The notes under the pieces are model-generated. The model was not told where the DNA came from. It saw only the letters and a program-made list of their open reading frames with translations, and ran no database searches. Shown piece by piece: positions 1 to 8,143 of a DNA stretch of 64,000 nt; position 1 is the stretch's first letter, and every line of letters starts with the position of its first letter. This DNA comes from Agaribacillus aureus (GTDB lineage Bacteria; Bacteroidota; Bacteroidia; Cytophagales; Cyclobacteriaceae). The DNA lies in contig JAUJEB010000012.1 in assembly GCA_030442055.1 (NCBI GenBank), positions 1-64,000 of the forward strand. Direction: 5' to 3'. The translations under genes were made by a program, and so were the position numbers.

Positions 1-2310
1 AACTTTATTTGTAGTTCCTTGCTGTAGAGCTCCATTCAGTACCTCTTTACCTGAGTAGTCAATCAAAGACCAATCAACCCGCTTAGTGATGGGTTCCTGA
101 AAACTTACATTAAAATGGTCCGTTACCGGGTTTGGATATATCATGTGCATGTGCGAAGAGCGATTTTCATTTTCTTCCTCCAGCAATGCCTGTACACTCC
201 CTATCACACGGGCGGATGGCGAACTACAGTCTTTTCCTCCATCTGTTATCTGCCAATTATTGGTCTGTATTAGCGTTTCCCTCGATAATTCACTATTACA
301 AAAGGTGCTGTTTCCCCCTGAGAAGGTAATATTCGTGGGGATTTGTGTTTCACCGGGATCCAATGTCCCCCAACCGATCAGCGTGTTGTCATAATTGGCA
401 GTAGATAAAGTGACCTGGTTAAACATCTTACCCATATCTGTTACGTTACTAATATCCCAACCTCCAATGTCCTGATTGAAGGAGCTGGCATCTTGGAACA
501 TAGAATTCATAGTTGTTACGTTACTAACGTCCCAACCTCCAATATTCTGGTTGAAGGAGCTGGCACCAGCGAACATATAATTCATAGTTGTTACGTTACT
601 AACGTCCCAACCTCCAATATTCTGGTTGAAGGAGCTGGCTTTAGCGAATATAAAACTCATATTTGTCACATTACTCACATCCCAACCCCCAATGTCCTGG
701 TTGAAGGAGCTGGCAAGATAGAACATACTACTCATATTTGTCACATTACTCACATCCCAACTGCCTATGTCCTGGTTGAAGGAGCTGGTACCTGAGCTGG
801 CACCTTGGAACATAAAACTCATATTTGTCACATTACTCACATCCCAATCCCCAATGTCCTGGTTGAAGGAGCTAGCACCCTTGAACATACTACTCATATT
901 TGTCACGTTTTGCAGGTTTGGGCTATCATTCGCCGGTATTGTCAGGTTGCTACAACCAGAAAAGGCATTATCCATCGACTGCCAGGGGTTGGTGCCCCAT
1001 TGCGTTACCGATAGAATTTTTTCTCTATCTCCCGTATTGTTAAAGTAAATCCTTGGAAAGGTACCGCTGATCTGCACGACGTAATCACCAGCCGTAGTAT
1101 AGCTATGTGTAGCACTTCCTGTTTGTCCGCTGTCAGTGCTTCCATCCCCCCAATCTACATCGTAGTTGTACGTAGCCCCCGGGAAGGTGGGGATTGTAAT
1201 GGTCTCAGAGGCGGTAGTGGTTCGCCAGGTGGTGATGAAAGAACGGCAGCCCTCACCGCCATCGGTAATCGTCCAGCCATAAGTGTCTTTCAAATTTTTG
1301 CGTGCTACCTTTCCCGCACAATAGGTGCTATTTCCTCCTGAGAAGGTAATAGTCATGGGGATTTGTGCTTCACCGGGATCCAATGTTGCCCAACCGATCA
1401 GCGTGTTGTCATAATTGGCAGTAGATAAAGTAACCTGACTAAACATACCATCCATAAGTATTACGTTACTCACATCCCAACTCCCAATGTCCTGATTGAA
1501 GGAGGTAGCACCGTCGAACATCTGACTCATGCTTGTTACTTTACTCACATCCCAACTCCCAATATTCTGGTTGAAGGAGCTGGCATTAAAGAACATTAAA
1601 TCCATATTCGTTACGTTACTCACATTCCAACCTCCAATGTCCTGATTGAAGGAGATGGCATCTCGGAACATATAATCCATAACTGTTACGTTACTGACAT
1701 CCCAACTCCCAATGTCCTGGTTGAAGGAGGTAGCAGTACCAAACATACTATCCATATCAGTTACGTTACTGACATCCCAACTCCCAATATCCTGGTTAAA
1801 GGAGCTGGCTCTAGCGAACATAAAACTCATATTTGTCACATTACTCACATCCCAACCCCCAATGTCCTGATTGAAGGAGGTAGCACCGTCGAACATACGA
1901 CGCATATTTGTCACGTTTTGCAGGTTTGGGCTATCATTCGCCGATATTGTCAGGTTGCTACAACCAAAAAAGGCCTTCTCCATCGACTGCCAGGGGTTGG
2001 CGCCCCATTGCGTTACCGATAGAATATTTTTTTTATTTCCCGTATTGTTAAAGTAAATCCTTGGAAAGGTACCGCTGATCTGCACGACGTAATCACCAGC
2101 CGTAGTATAGCTATGTGTAGCACTTCCTGTTTGTCCAATGTCGGTGCTTCCATCCCCCCAATCTACATCGTAGTTGTACGTAGCCCCCGGGAAGGTGGGG
2201 ATAGTAATAGTCTGAGAGGCGGTAGTGGTCCGCCAGGTGGTGATGAATGGTTGGGCAAAAAGAATAGAACTAAAGAGACAAGAGAGGATAAAACATGTAA
2301 TTCGTTTCAT
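1..2310 (-). CDS. BspA-like (DUF285) repeat surface protein with T9SS sorting domain, partial at window edge
   Basis: The reading frame is open from the ATG at 2310 to the window edge (770 codons), so the C-terminal end is missing. It begins with a signal peptide (MKRITCF... ending at SILFAQ). Two homologous halves follow, each starting with [11 protein letters not shown] and a PKD-like segment (VDWGDGST). Each half then has six copies of a ~25-residue unit of the form [25 protein letters not shown], and closes with LIGWxTLDPGE...[11 protein letters not shown]. These are BspA/DUF285 leucine-rich-type repeats, known from bacterial surface and adhesion proteins. After the second half comes [14 protein letters not shown], the usual opening of a type A T9SS C-terminal sorting domain, so the protein is probably exported through the outer membrane and anchored or released there. 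Ligand unknown. The family call is strong; a role in adhesion is inference. Confidence 0.9.
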   Translation of the reverse strand, partial: MKRITCFILSCLFSSILFAQPFITTWRTTTASQTITIPTFPGATYNYDVDWGDGSTDIGQTGSATHSYTTAGDYVVQISGTFPRIYFNNTGNKKNILSVTQWGANPWQSMEKAFFGCSNLTISANDSPNLQNVTNMRRMFDGATSFNQDIGGWDVSNVTNMSFMFARASSFNQDIGSWDVSNVTDMDSMFGTATSFNQDIGSWDVSNVTVMDYMFRDAISFNQDIGGWNVSNVTNMDLMFFNASSFNQNIGSWDVSKVTSMSQMFDGATSFNQDIGSWDVSNVILMDGMFSQVTLSTANYDNTLIGWATLDPGEAQIPMTITFSGGNSTYCAGKVARKNLKDTYGWTITDGGEGCRSFITTWRTTTASETITIPTFPGATYNYDVDWGDGSTDSGQTGSATHSYTTAGDYVVQISGTFPRIYFNNTGDREKILSVTQWGTNPWQSMDNAFSGCSNLTIPANDSPNLQNVTNMSSMFKGASSFNQDIGDWDVSNVTNMSFMFQGASSGTSSFNQDIGSWDVSNVTNMSSMFYLASSFNQDIGGWDVSNVTNMSFIFAKASSFNQNIGGWDVSNVTTMNYMFAGASSFNQNIGGWDVSNVTTMNSMFQDASSFNQDIGGWDISNVTDMGKMFNQVTLSTANYDNTLIGWGTLDPGETQIPTNITFSGGNSTFCNSELSRETLIQTNNWQITDGGKDCSSPSARVIGSVQALLEEENENRSSHMHMIYPNPVTDHFNVSFQEPITKRVDWSLIDYSGKEVLNGALQQGTTNKV
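231..2247 (-). repeat. Tandem internal duplication of ~1008 bp with 75-bp sub-repeats
   Basis: The codon for the first F of FITTW lies at 2245-2247 in the first half and at 1237-1239 in the second, a period of 1008 bp. The stretch 1041-1128 matches 2049-2136 at exactly this offset with no gap. Near the ends of the halves the offset becomes 1020 bp (ggatcc at 355-360 and 1375-1380), because the second half carries a 12-bp (four-residue) insertion in one repeat unit around 785-800. Within each half a 75-bp unit recurs six times (about 432-906 and 1452-1911). Two neighbouring units at about 511-660 are almost identical at DNA level, which suggests recent unit exchange. Confidence 0.85.
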
Positions 2311-2726
2311 TTTTAAGAGTTTTAGGGTCAAACTTTTCTCCCATTATTGGGCGTATTTCGTATGTAGGGTTTGTCTATATATTGTTTTTCTACCCAAAAG
2401 TGGCTGATTCAGTCTAACTGAAAGTCACACTTATTGCCCATAACTAATGGAAAATAAAACTAGCGAAGAGGACGTCCTTTGGATGTGTGAAATTCTCCAA
2501 TGTATGTGCTAAAACCTTCAATGTATTGTATATCGGGTATGAATTAGGTAGTCACTATTGGAATTCCCGGTTTTTAACGCATCCGTAAGCCTTGTTCGGA
2601 TACCAGCGACTTGGATATAAGCTCGTCATTTTTTTAAGAGGTCACAGCATTCCCCGGATGTTCAATGCAGCAAACGGAACCAAAATCATATAAGCTATTA
2701 TCTCAAGAGGTCTATTAAGTGAATGT
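2311..2726. other. Intergenic region upstream of the BspA-like gene
   Basis: About 415 bp without a supportable gene. It must contain the promoter of the minus-strand BspA-like gene, but I see no convincing TAnnTTTG element. I see no hairpin with a T-tract and no RNA gene. Confidence 0.4.
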
Positions 2727-2939
2727 CTATAGTTCAAGAAAATGAAACTTATTATTGTAAGGGATTATCAATGAGATATTTAACGGGGCGACTGATTCTA
2801 AGAAAGGCCAATACTTAAGAAAGTATGCCACCCGCTCACTTTGCTCTGTGAACTTGTTGAAAGACACTATCCATAGAACTTCGGCATAGATACTTACTAG
2901 TAAAACAATGCCAATAAATGCTGTTCTTAATTTCTTCAT
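2727..2939 (-). CDS. Small predicted membrane protein, possibly a fragment
   Basis: A 70-residue frame starting at MKKLRTAFIG has one strong hydrophobic segment (residues 6-26), then a polar stretch and a second weakly hydrophobic segment. An in-frame ATG four codons upstream (2951) is also possible. I do not recognise the family. It lies beside the remains of an alpha/beta-hydrolase gene on the other strand, so the neighbourhood has been rearranged and this could be a truncated gene or chance reading frame. Confidence 0.35.
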   Translation of the reverse strand: MKKLRTAFIGIVLLVSIYAEVLWIVSFNKFTEQSERVAYFLKYWPFLESVAPLNISLIIPYNNKFHFLEL

Positions 2940-2990
2940 ATTGCATCTCATTGGCTTTGTGAGGGCTTGTGCATGTGCCTCTACTTATTC

Positions 2991-3164
2991 AATATCTACA
3001 TACACGGAGATAATGATGAGTTGCTGGGAATAAACGCAGCATTTGAATTGCATAGAAATTTACCAATTTCAAATTTATGGATTGTCTCTGATAAGGGACA
3101 TATTCCAATTGATAATACGAACAAAATTGAATTTCCAAGAATAACAAATAAGTTTTTTGAATGA
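2991..3164 (+). pseudogene. Alpha/beta-hydrolase C-terminal remnant
   Basis: The frame reads NIYIHGDNDELLG, then a helix, then SNLWIVSDKGHIPIDN, and ends at the TGA at 3162-3164. This is the C-terminal part of an alpha/beta hydrolase: the acid-residue loop (HGDNDE) and the catalytic-His loop (GGH or KGH). The oxyanion hole and nucleophile elbow that should precede it are absent. The only possible starts (for example ATG at 2967) give a 65-residue product that could not fold as a hydrolase. I call it a decayed gene; the 5' part appears to have been lost by deletion. Its stop overlaps the next ATG (ATGA), so it once formed an operon with the lipoprotein gene at 3161. Confidence 0.6.
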
Positions 3165-3511
3165 AAAACACAACTATCGTATTATTTTTGATTTTGACGC
3201 TAACCTTTTGTAATCGAACAGAACAGAAGGAGACATTACTTTTGGCTGACAGAGAAGCACCATTAGGCTGGGTATATTTAAGAATCTATAAGGACAAAAC
3301 ATTTGAATTTGAATCTCGCGGATTGGAACGGAGAGGGAATATTTATTCCGGAACCATGGACTTGAAAAATGACACGATATATTTTAATTACTCAGACTCA
3401 ATTCCAAAAGCAGGGAATAAAGCAATGCTGACTGAAAGATTGGTTTTATATTTTAATGGAGCGTACGCGGAAAGATTAGAAATTAAAAAAAATGACTTAA
3501 AATCTAATTGA
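3161..3511 (+). CDS. Small lipoprotein of unknown function
   Basis: 116 residues. The N-terminus MKNTTIVLFLILTLTFC is a lipoprotein signal with Cys17 as the probable lipidated residue. The mature part is small, charged and probably beta-rich, with YLRIYKDKTFEFESRG and later DTIYFNYSD segments typical of compact beta-sandwich lipoproteins. I recognise no family. The start ATG overlaps the stop of the hydrolase remnant (ATGA). It is probably periplasmic or on the inner leaflet of the outer membrane. Confidence 0.7.
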   Translation: MKNTTIVLFLILTLTFCNRTEQKETLLLADREAPLGWVYLRIYKDKTFEFESRGLERRGNIYSGTMDLKNDTIYFNYSDSIPKAGNKAMLTERLVLYFNGAYAERLEIKKNDLKSN

Positions 3512-3555
3512 AATGAATATAAAATATTTGCTGGATATGTAAAACGAAAACCGAC

Positions 3556-4668
3556 ATGAATTCAAATATAAAATACCGTTCTTCCTACATTTTACTTTAC
3601 ACTATCTTATGGCCGATATTATTAATATCCTGCCAACAAAAAGCTGCGGAAATTACTGAGATCAGGGGTGTTTATGGTAATCCCAAACCTTTTTGGGATA
3701 AGAAACTCAATCTCAAAAACCTTGGGGTCAATGCTATTTTTGTTCACAGCGGATCGATCACTCATGAGATGGTCAACAGGGCCAGATCTGAGGGATTAAA
3801 GGTATTCGCCGAATTTGCCACCTTGAATGGCAAAAATTATGTAGAAAAACATCCCGAAGCCTGGGCCATCAATGAGAAAGGTGAAAAAGTGGAGGCAGCA
3901 TCCTGGTTTATGGGGGTTTGCCCGACCGAACCCGGCTTCCGTGAGTATCGTTTTAGCCAGCTGCGGGATCTGCTGTCGGAGTATGACCTGGATGGCGTTT
4001 GGATGGACTATGTACATTGGCACGCGCAGTTCGAAGAACCGGAGCCCATCTTGCCTGAAACCTGTTTTTGTGATCATTGTCTTGCTGGCTTTTCAGAAGC
4101 AACTAATATCCAAATACCAGATGGCGTCACTGAAGAGAAGGCCCGATGGATACTGAATAACCACGATGAATCATGGCGTAGCTGGCGATGCCAGGTGATT
4201 TATGATTGGACCTATGAAATAAAAAACATTATAAAGGAAATCAAACCCGAGGCACTCCTTGGACTGTATCATTGTCCCTGGGATGACCAGGAATTTAATG
4301 CGGCGAGATATCGCATACTGGGACTCGATTATGACCTCCTGAAAGAGACGATCGATGTATTTTCTCCGATGGTATACCACCGTAGAATGGGAAGGGCGCC
4401 CGACTGGGTAGAAGAGAATATAAGCTGGTTTAGCAACCGGCTGAATATCAGTAAGGATGCTTATCCAAAAGTATGGCCTATTGTCCAGGCATACAATGAC
4501 CCTGGTATCATTTCCAATGAGGAATTTGAAACTGTTCTAAAGGGTGGGCTGGCAGGAAAATCCAGCGGCGTGATGATGTTTACAACTTCTGCCGTGGCCG
4601 ATGATGCCGGTAAAACGGAGGTGATGAGAAGTGTTTATAACAAACTCCAGGAAAAATCTACCAACTAG
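3556..4668 (+). CDS. Lipoprotein with TIM-barrel, putative glycoside hydrolase-like
   Basis: 370 residues. A signal segment ending in LLISC places the lipidated Cys near residue 26. The rest reads like the TIM-barrel family often labelled hypothetical glycosyl hydrolase. The pattern is an N-terminal strand with RGVYGN, then NAIFVHSG, then GLKVFAEFA, then a CPTEPGFREYR segment, then a strand with acidic residues (LDGVWMDYVHWHAQF), then a Cys pair (CFCDHC), and near the end a strand ending DVFSPMVYHR. Asp in GVWMD and nearby acidic residues are candidate catalytic residues. Substrate unknown. It stands alone, 44 bp after the small lipoprotein, and is not obviously part of a sugar-uptake locus. 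Fold assignment moderately sure; enzymatic activity is inference. Confidence 0.65.
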   Translation: MNSNIKYRSSYILLYTILWPILLISCQQKAAEITEIRGVYGNPKPFWDKKLNLKNLGVNAIFVHSGSITHEMVNRARSEGLKVFAEFATLNGKNYVEKHPEAWAINEKGEKVEAASWFMGVCPTEPGFREYRFSQLRDLLSEYDLDGVWMDYVHWHAQFEEPEPILPETCFCDHCLAGFSEATNIQIPDGVTEEKARWILNNHDESWRSWRCQVIYDWTYEIKNIIKEIKPEALLGLYHCPWDDQEFNAARYRILGLDYDLLKETIDVFSPMVYHRRMGRAPDWVEENISWFSNRLNISKDAYPKVWPIVQAYNDPGIISNEEFETVLKGGLAGKSSGVMMFTTSAVADDAGKTEVMRSVYNKLQEKSTN

Positions 4669-4800
4669 ATTATACAGGTTTTTACCGATATGAATTTTAG
4701 TAAAAATCCTTTAGATTAATGTTTTTGAAATAAATATATACACCACACTTTGCTTGGATCAACTATATCGCTTAATATATACACTAGAATAATTTAACAT

Positions 4801-5169
4801 ATGGACCAGGAAAAAGCTTATTCCCTGTTGAATAGACAACTAACCGACATTTTGGCCAATGCCGAAAGAATTGTCAACGGAAACGATTCAGCGGAAGAAA
4901 TTGAATCCTTTGCCAGGTATTCCCTTGAATTAAAGAGATATGTAAACGAACGAATCGAAAATGAGGAATTCAAAAAGGCAGCAAACGAAATACCTGACAT
5001 TAACTACAAACGCACTCAAATTCAGATATGGCAATATCTGATTCTGCCAGCCTGGTGGATCAACCTCTATAAAGATTACCAGGCCAGGCAAAAAACTAAG
5101 CACGAAGTGAACCTCGTGCGAGGAAAATATGCAAGCCTTCAACTATTGGCTAAAAGTCAATTGAATTAA
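4801..5169 (+). CDS. Hypothetical protein with coiled-coil-like N-terminus
   Basis: 122 residues, highly charged and helical: residues 1-65 look like a helical bundle or coiled coil. A short aromatic patch follows (IWQYLILPAWWINLYKDY), which could be an amphipathic or membrane-associated helix, then a basic tail. No signal peptide. I do not recognise the family. It lies 24 bp before the next gene on the same strand and may be co-transcribed with it. Confidence 0.6.
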   Translation: MDQEKAYSLLNRQLTDILANAERIVNGNDSAEEIESFARYSLELKRYVNERIENEEFKKAANEIPDINYKRTQIQIWQYLILPAWWINLYKDYQARQKTKHEVNLVRGKYASLQLLAKSQLN

Positions 5170-5193
5170 ATGCACATAAAAAATCAATAAACC

Positions 5194-5517
5194 ATGTGGG
5201 AAGCCAAACTAAAAATATATGATGAACTTGTCGCCAAATGTGACAGGTTTGAAAGAAAAGGGAAGACAATGCCCTATACCTCCGCTAACGGTCATATGTT
5301 TTCACTACTTAATAAAGCTGGAGAAATTGGCATCCGGTTTTCTAAAGAAGTTCAAAAAAAATATATCGAAGCGTTTGACACTACCATATATAAATCCTAC
5401 AACTCCATCATGCACGGTTATGTCCTGATTCCGGAAAGCATGCTTGAGGATCTGGATAGTGTTGCGAAATATTTAAACGAAAGCTATGATTATGTAATGA
5501 CCCTTCCTCCAAAATAA
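5194..5517 (+). CDS. Small conserved hypothetical protein, TfoX-like pattern possible
   Basis: 107 residues, no signal peptide. Composition and layout (helix, then GKTMPYTSANGHMFSLLNK, GEIGIRFSKE, then MHGYVLIPESML and a C-terminal helix ending MTLPPK) resemble small alpha/beta proteins of the TfoX N-terminal or YjbR type, in which a helix precedes a small sheet. This is only a structural resemblance and no functional residues are known. It follows the 122-residue protein closely and is probably co-transcribed. Confidence 0.65.
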   Translation: MWEAKLKIYDELVAKCDRFERKGKTMPYTSANGHMFSLLNKAGEIGIRFSKEVQKKYIEAFDTTIYKSYNSIMHGYVLIPESMLEDLDSVAKYLNESYDYVMTLPPK

Positions 5518-5639
5518 GAACTGTCATCTGCAAAAAGCGCATCATATGGTAGCAAATTGATCCCTTAAAAAGCGATGGCGTAAAAGAAAAAAGATGCAAA
5601 AAGAAAGGCGGAGCGATGTGGAAAGTTTTATCAACATTT

Positions 5640-5655
5640 GTTAGTTTCGTAAAAT
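5640..5655 (+). promoter_or_regulatory. Possible promoter upstream of the glycosyltransferase gene
   Basis: TAGTTTCG at 5643-5650 differs by one base from the Bacteroidota -7 element TAnnTTTG, and a T-rich -33 region (gttttatc) lies about 16 bp upstream. It sits about 145 bp before the next start codon. Weak evidence. Confidence 0.25.
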
Positions 5656-5795
5656 GAACCGGTATATGTCTTAAATAAGCCGGTTGAAACCGCCAAAAAA
5701 TAATAAAGACACACGAATAATTATTTGCTTGAAATCATTGCTGATTTTTTAGAAGGGGATTAAAAGCCCCAAAAAAGCAGTTAAAATAACACACC

Positions 5796-6617
5796 GTGCA
5801 AAATACAAAAAGTAATTCTCCGAAAGTCACACTTCTTATTTCAACATACAATTGGGCCGAAGCTTTGGAGCTTCAGCTAATGAGTTTGACAAGGCAAAGC
5901 ACCGTTCCCGATGAAATACGAATTGCCGACGACGGTTCAGATGAACGTACAAAAGAAGTGATCGATCGTTTGAAAAAAAAGATCTCCTGTCCGGTGATCC
6001 ACCAGTGGCACCCCGATACGGGCTACCATAAAACCATTGCCGCGAATAAAGCGGTGTATGCAGCGGAAGGCGATTACATCATACAAATCGACCATGATGT
6101 TATTCTGCACAAACATTTTATTAAGGATCACCTGAATTGGGCAAGACCCAATTTTTTTGTTTGTGGACGCCGTGCAAAACTATCCAAAGAGGTAACTAAT
6201 AAACTATTGAAGCGCAAAAAAGTAAAATTTAACCCGTTTTATGTCTTGCGCGGGGCCGAGGGTGCCCACAACTTGATTAGGTTTTTGCCGCTGCGGAATT
6301 ATTTCGATAAAACAGACAGTAATCCCTGGAACATTCTGGGTTGTAATTTGGCCTACTGGAAAAAAGATTTTTTGGCGGTAAACGGTTATCATAACGATAT
6401 CGCAGGGTGGGGGCATGATGATACTGAACTCATGTCGCGAATGGTGAATACTGGTATTAAAAAAAGAGAGCTGAAATTTGCTGCCGTTCAATATCACCTG
6501 CACCATAAACAATCGGATAAAGGGCTGCAAAGTAAACATTATAAAATGATCAAAAGGAATATACAAGACAAAATTGTCTGGTGTGAAAACGGGATCAAGG
6601 AAGCGCTTAGGCCTTAA
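5796..6617 (+). CDS. Family 2 glycosyltransferase with GT7-type C-terminal domain
   Basis: 273 residues from a GTG start. The N-terminus VTLLISTYNWAEAL is the GT2 nucleotide-binding strand. RIADDGSDE gives the first acidic site, and IQIDHDVILH is the DxD-type metal and nucleotide-sugar motif. The C-terminal ILGCNLAYWKKDFLAVNGYHNDIAGWGHDDTEL is the Glyco_transf_7C signature (G-W-G-x-E/D-D), where the acidic pair acts in catalysis. No membrane segments, so it is a cytosolic or membrane-associated transferase acting on a lipid- or protein-bound acceptor. Donor sugar unknown. It stands alone rather than in a polysaccharide cluster. Confidence 0.88.
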   Translation: MQNTKSNSPKVTLLISTYNWAEALELQLMSLTRQSTVPDEIRIADDGSDERTKEVIDRLKKKISCPVIHQWHPDTGYHKTIAANKAVYAAEGDYIIQIDHDVILHKHFIKDHLNWARPNFFVCGRRAKLSKEVTNKLLKRKKVKFNPFYVLRGAEGAHNLIRFLPLRNYFDKTDSNPWNILGCNLAYWKKDFLAVNGYHNDIAGWGHDDTELMSRMVNTGIKKRELKFAAVQYHLHHKQSDKGLQSKHYKMIKRNIQDKIVWCENGIKEALRP

Positions 6618-6809
6618 TGGTACTTTAAAAAAGTTTGCAAAAAGTATCTGACCATTATTAAATGGTTCTGCACAAATTTTTCACTGCCCCCTATGTCAGG
6701 AGAGGTAATCCATTGGCGTGATTTTTTAAACCAGTTGTTGATCATATTTATTCAAAAGCTTTTATACTAACTTGTACAAAGAAACTCGTTTCATTAGCAA
6801 GCAATTGAT

Positions 6810-7445
6810 GTGAATATGACTTATAGAATTTTATTGGCATTTATAATTATCTACCGGATATTTCTTCATAATTCCGCTGCTCAAACCATAAATTTATCCA
6901 TTGTAACTCTTGGTGACACCGAGCCCAAACACTTGGAGATTATTAAGGATTCATTACAACGCTTTTACAATTGTAAGGTCATCAATTCCTATTCACTGGA
7001 AATTAGTCCGGAATTAACGTCAAAAAGTTCTAAAGAAGATCAGCTATATAATTTTGAGGTATTAAATGCGATGGCAGTCAACAGGCGGTTAAATGAATTC
7101 AATAAAGACACAGGAGGGCTGATAGTAGGTATTACCGACTACGCATTGACTATTGGGGAAAGATTTTCATCAACATATTATCTCATTCGTGGATTGGCAA
7201 ATGATTCATTGGGAACCGCAACTATTTCTACTTTTAGAATTAAGAACGAGTCTGAAAATGACAAAGATTTTGTAGCAAATTTGGCAAAGATAGCTAAGCA
7301 TGAATTGGGTCATTTACTTGGCATGCCGCACTGTGGAAGTGACTCATGCCTAATGGTCGATGGATATAGATTTAATAAGATGAGTAGGAACTATTGTAAG
7401 GATTGTCTTAACAAAATAGATCCACGACATTTAATAATTGAATAA
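6810..7445 (+). CDS. Exported archaemetzincin-like zinc metalloprotease (M54)
   Basis: 211 residues from GTG 6810; ATG at 6816 is an equally good start. The N-terminus is a signal peptide ending around NSAAQ. The C-terminal part carries HELGHLLGMPHC (His164, Glu165, His168, His174), the HExxHxxGxxH zinc motif. Cys180 in DSCLM and a CKDC pair follow. HExxHxxGxxHCxxxxCxM...CxxC is the archaemetzincin (M54) signature, where the four cysteines hold a second zinc. The usual family members are about 180 residues and cytosolic; this one has an export signal. Substrate unknown. A strong terminator follows the gene. Confidence 0.88.
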   Translation: MNMTYRILLAFIIIYRIFLHNSAAQTINLSIVTLGDTEPKHLEIIKDSLQRFYNCKVINSYSLEISPELTSKSSKEDQLYNFEVLNAMAVNRRLNEFNKDTGGLIVGITDYALTIGERFSSTYYLIRGLANDSLGTATISTFRIKNESENDKDFVANLAKIAKHELGHLLGMPHCGSDSCLMVDGYRFNKMSRNYCKDCLNKIDPRHLIIE

Positions 7446-7498
7446 ATCGGCGGCTAAATGCGAGTGATAATGCCTAATTATAACTATTAGATTATTAG

Positions 7499-7530
7499 AG
7501 AGTTAAGAATAAAATTCTTAACTCTTTTTT
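7499..7530 (+). terminator. Rho-independent terminator after the archaemetzincin gene
   Basis: A perfect 12-bp stem, AGAGTTAAGAAT at 7499-7510 and ATTCTTAACTCT at 7514-7525, has an AAA loop and a six-T tract at 7525-7530. It ends the plus-strand transcript 54 bp after the stop codon. Confidence 0.9.
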
Positions 7531-7603
7531 ACACGACGTTTGGCCTGGAAATAATGCTGTCTGAGCTGAAAATTACGTCAGACACTTTTGCAGTTATGGC
7601 TCA

Positions 7604-8011
7604 TCAATTGGGATTACTTTTTCCAAACTTAAATCGCAATCCAACGGATAACCTGCTAAAATTACCGTAATCAAACTGGTTATTCAACTGGCTATTACCT
7701 GCAAAAAGCTCAACCGGAGATTGATCGCTGGCGCTTTTCATTTTGCTGTAAAATGACATGGAAGATGTCTGGTTAAAGTCGTTTTGAAAAATGTTTGAAG
7801 CATTTCCTTTTGCCTTCTTCTTCTTTTTGGCAATCAGGTAAACAATGGCTCCGGTAAGCACCACCCCGGTAACAACAAATAAAGCTGTGTTGTCCGATGA
7901 GCCAGAGTCTACTGCCGATTGCGACGGCCACCTGCAAAATGCATCGTGTGAATTGAATAATAGCAAGACAGCCATAGCCAAAGTGATTAAAATAGTCCTT
8001 TTAGTTTTCAT
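7604..8011 (-). CDS. Small exported or membrane protein of unknown function
   Basis: 135 residues. There is an N-terminal signal (MKTKRTILITLAMAVLLLF), then a short polar linker rich in Ser/Asp, a second hydrophobic helix (ALFVVTGVVLTGAIVYLIA) and immediately KKKKKAKG. The C-terminus (RLSVGLRFKFGK) looks like an outer-membrane beta strand but is too short to form a barrel alone. It is the last gene of the minus-strand run beginning at 12333, 132 bp after the large exported protein. Function unknown. Confidence 0.65.
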   Translation of the reverse strand: MKTKRTILITLAMAVLLLFNSHDAFCRWPSQSAVDSGSSDNTALFVVTGVVLTGAIVYLIAKKKKKAKGNASNIFQNDFNQTSSMSFYSKMKSASDQSPVELFAGNSQLNNQFDYGNFSRLSVGLRFKFGKSNPN

Positions 8012-8143
8012 AATTAAAGTTGTTTAATTGGTAAGTATTGATTTATCCCGAGTCATTAATTCTATCATCAGGTTGACTTTCATTTTTTGAACCGAACTGG
8101 TTTCTTAACATTTCATGTCTTTAGCCATAGTATTTAAATAGTG

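Noticed and set aside
480-1910. Regularly spaced 75-bp repeats as a possible CRISPR array
   Set aside because: The repeats are in frame, variable and code for DUF285 units; there are no unique spacers and no cas genes.
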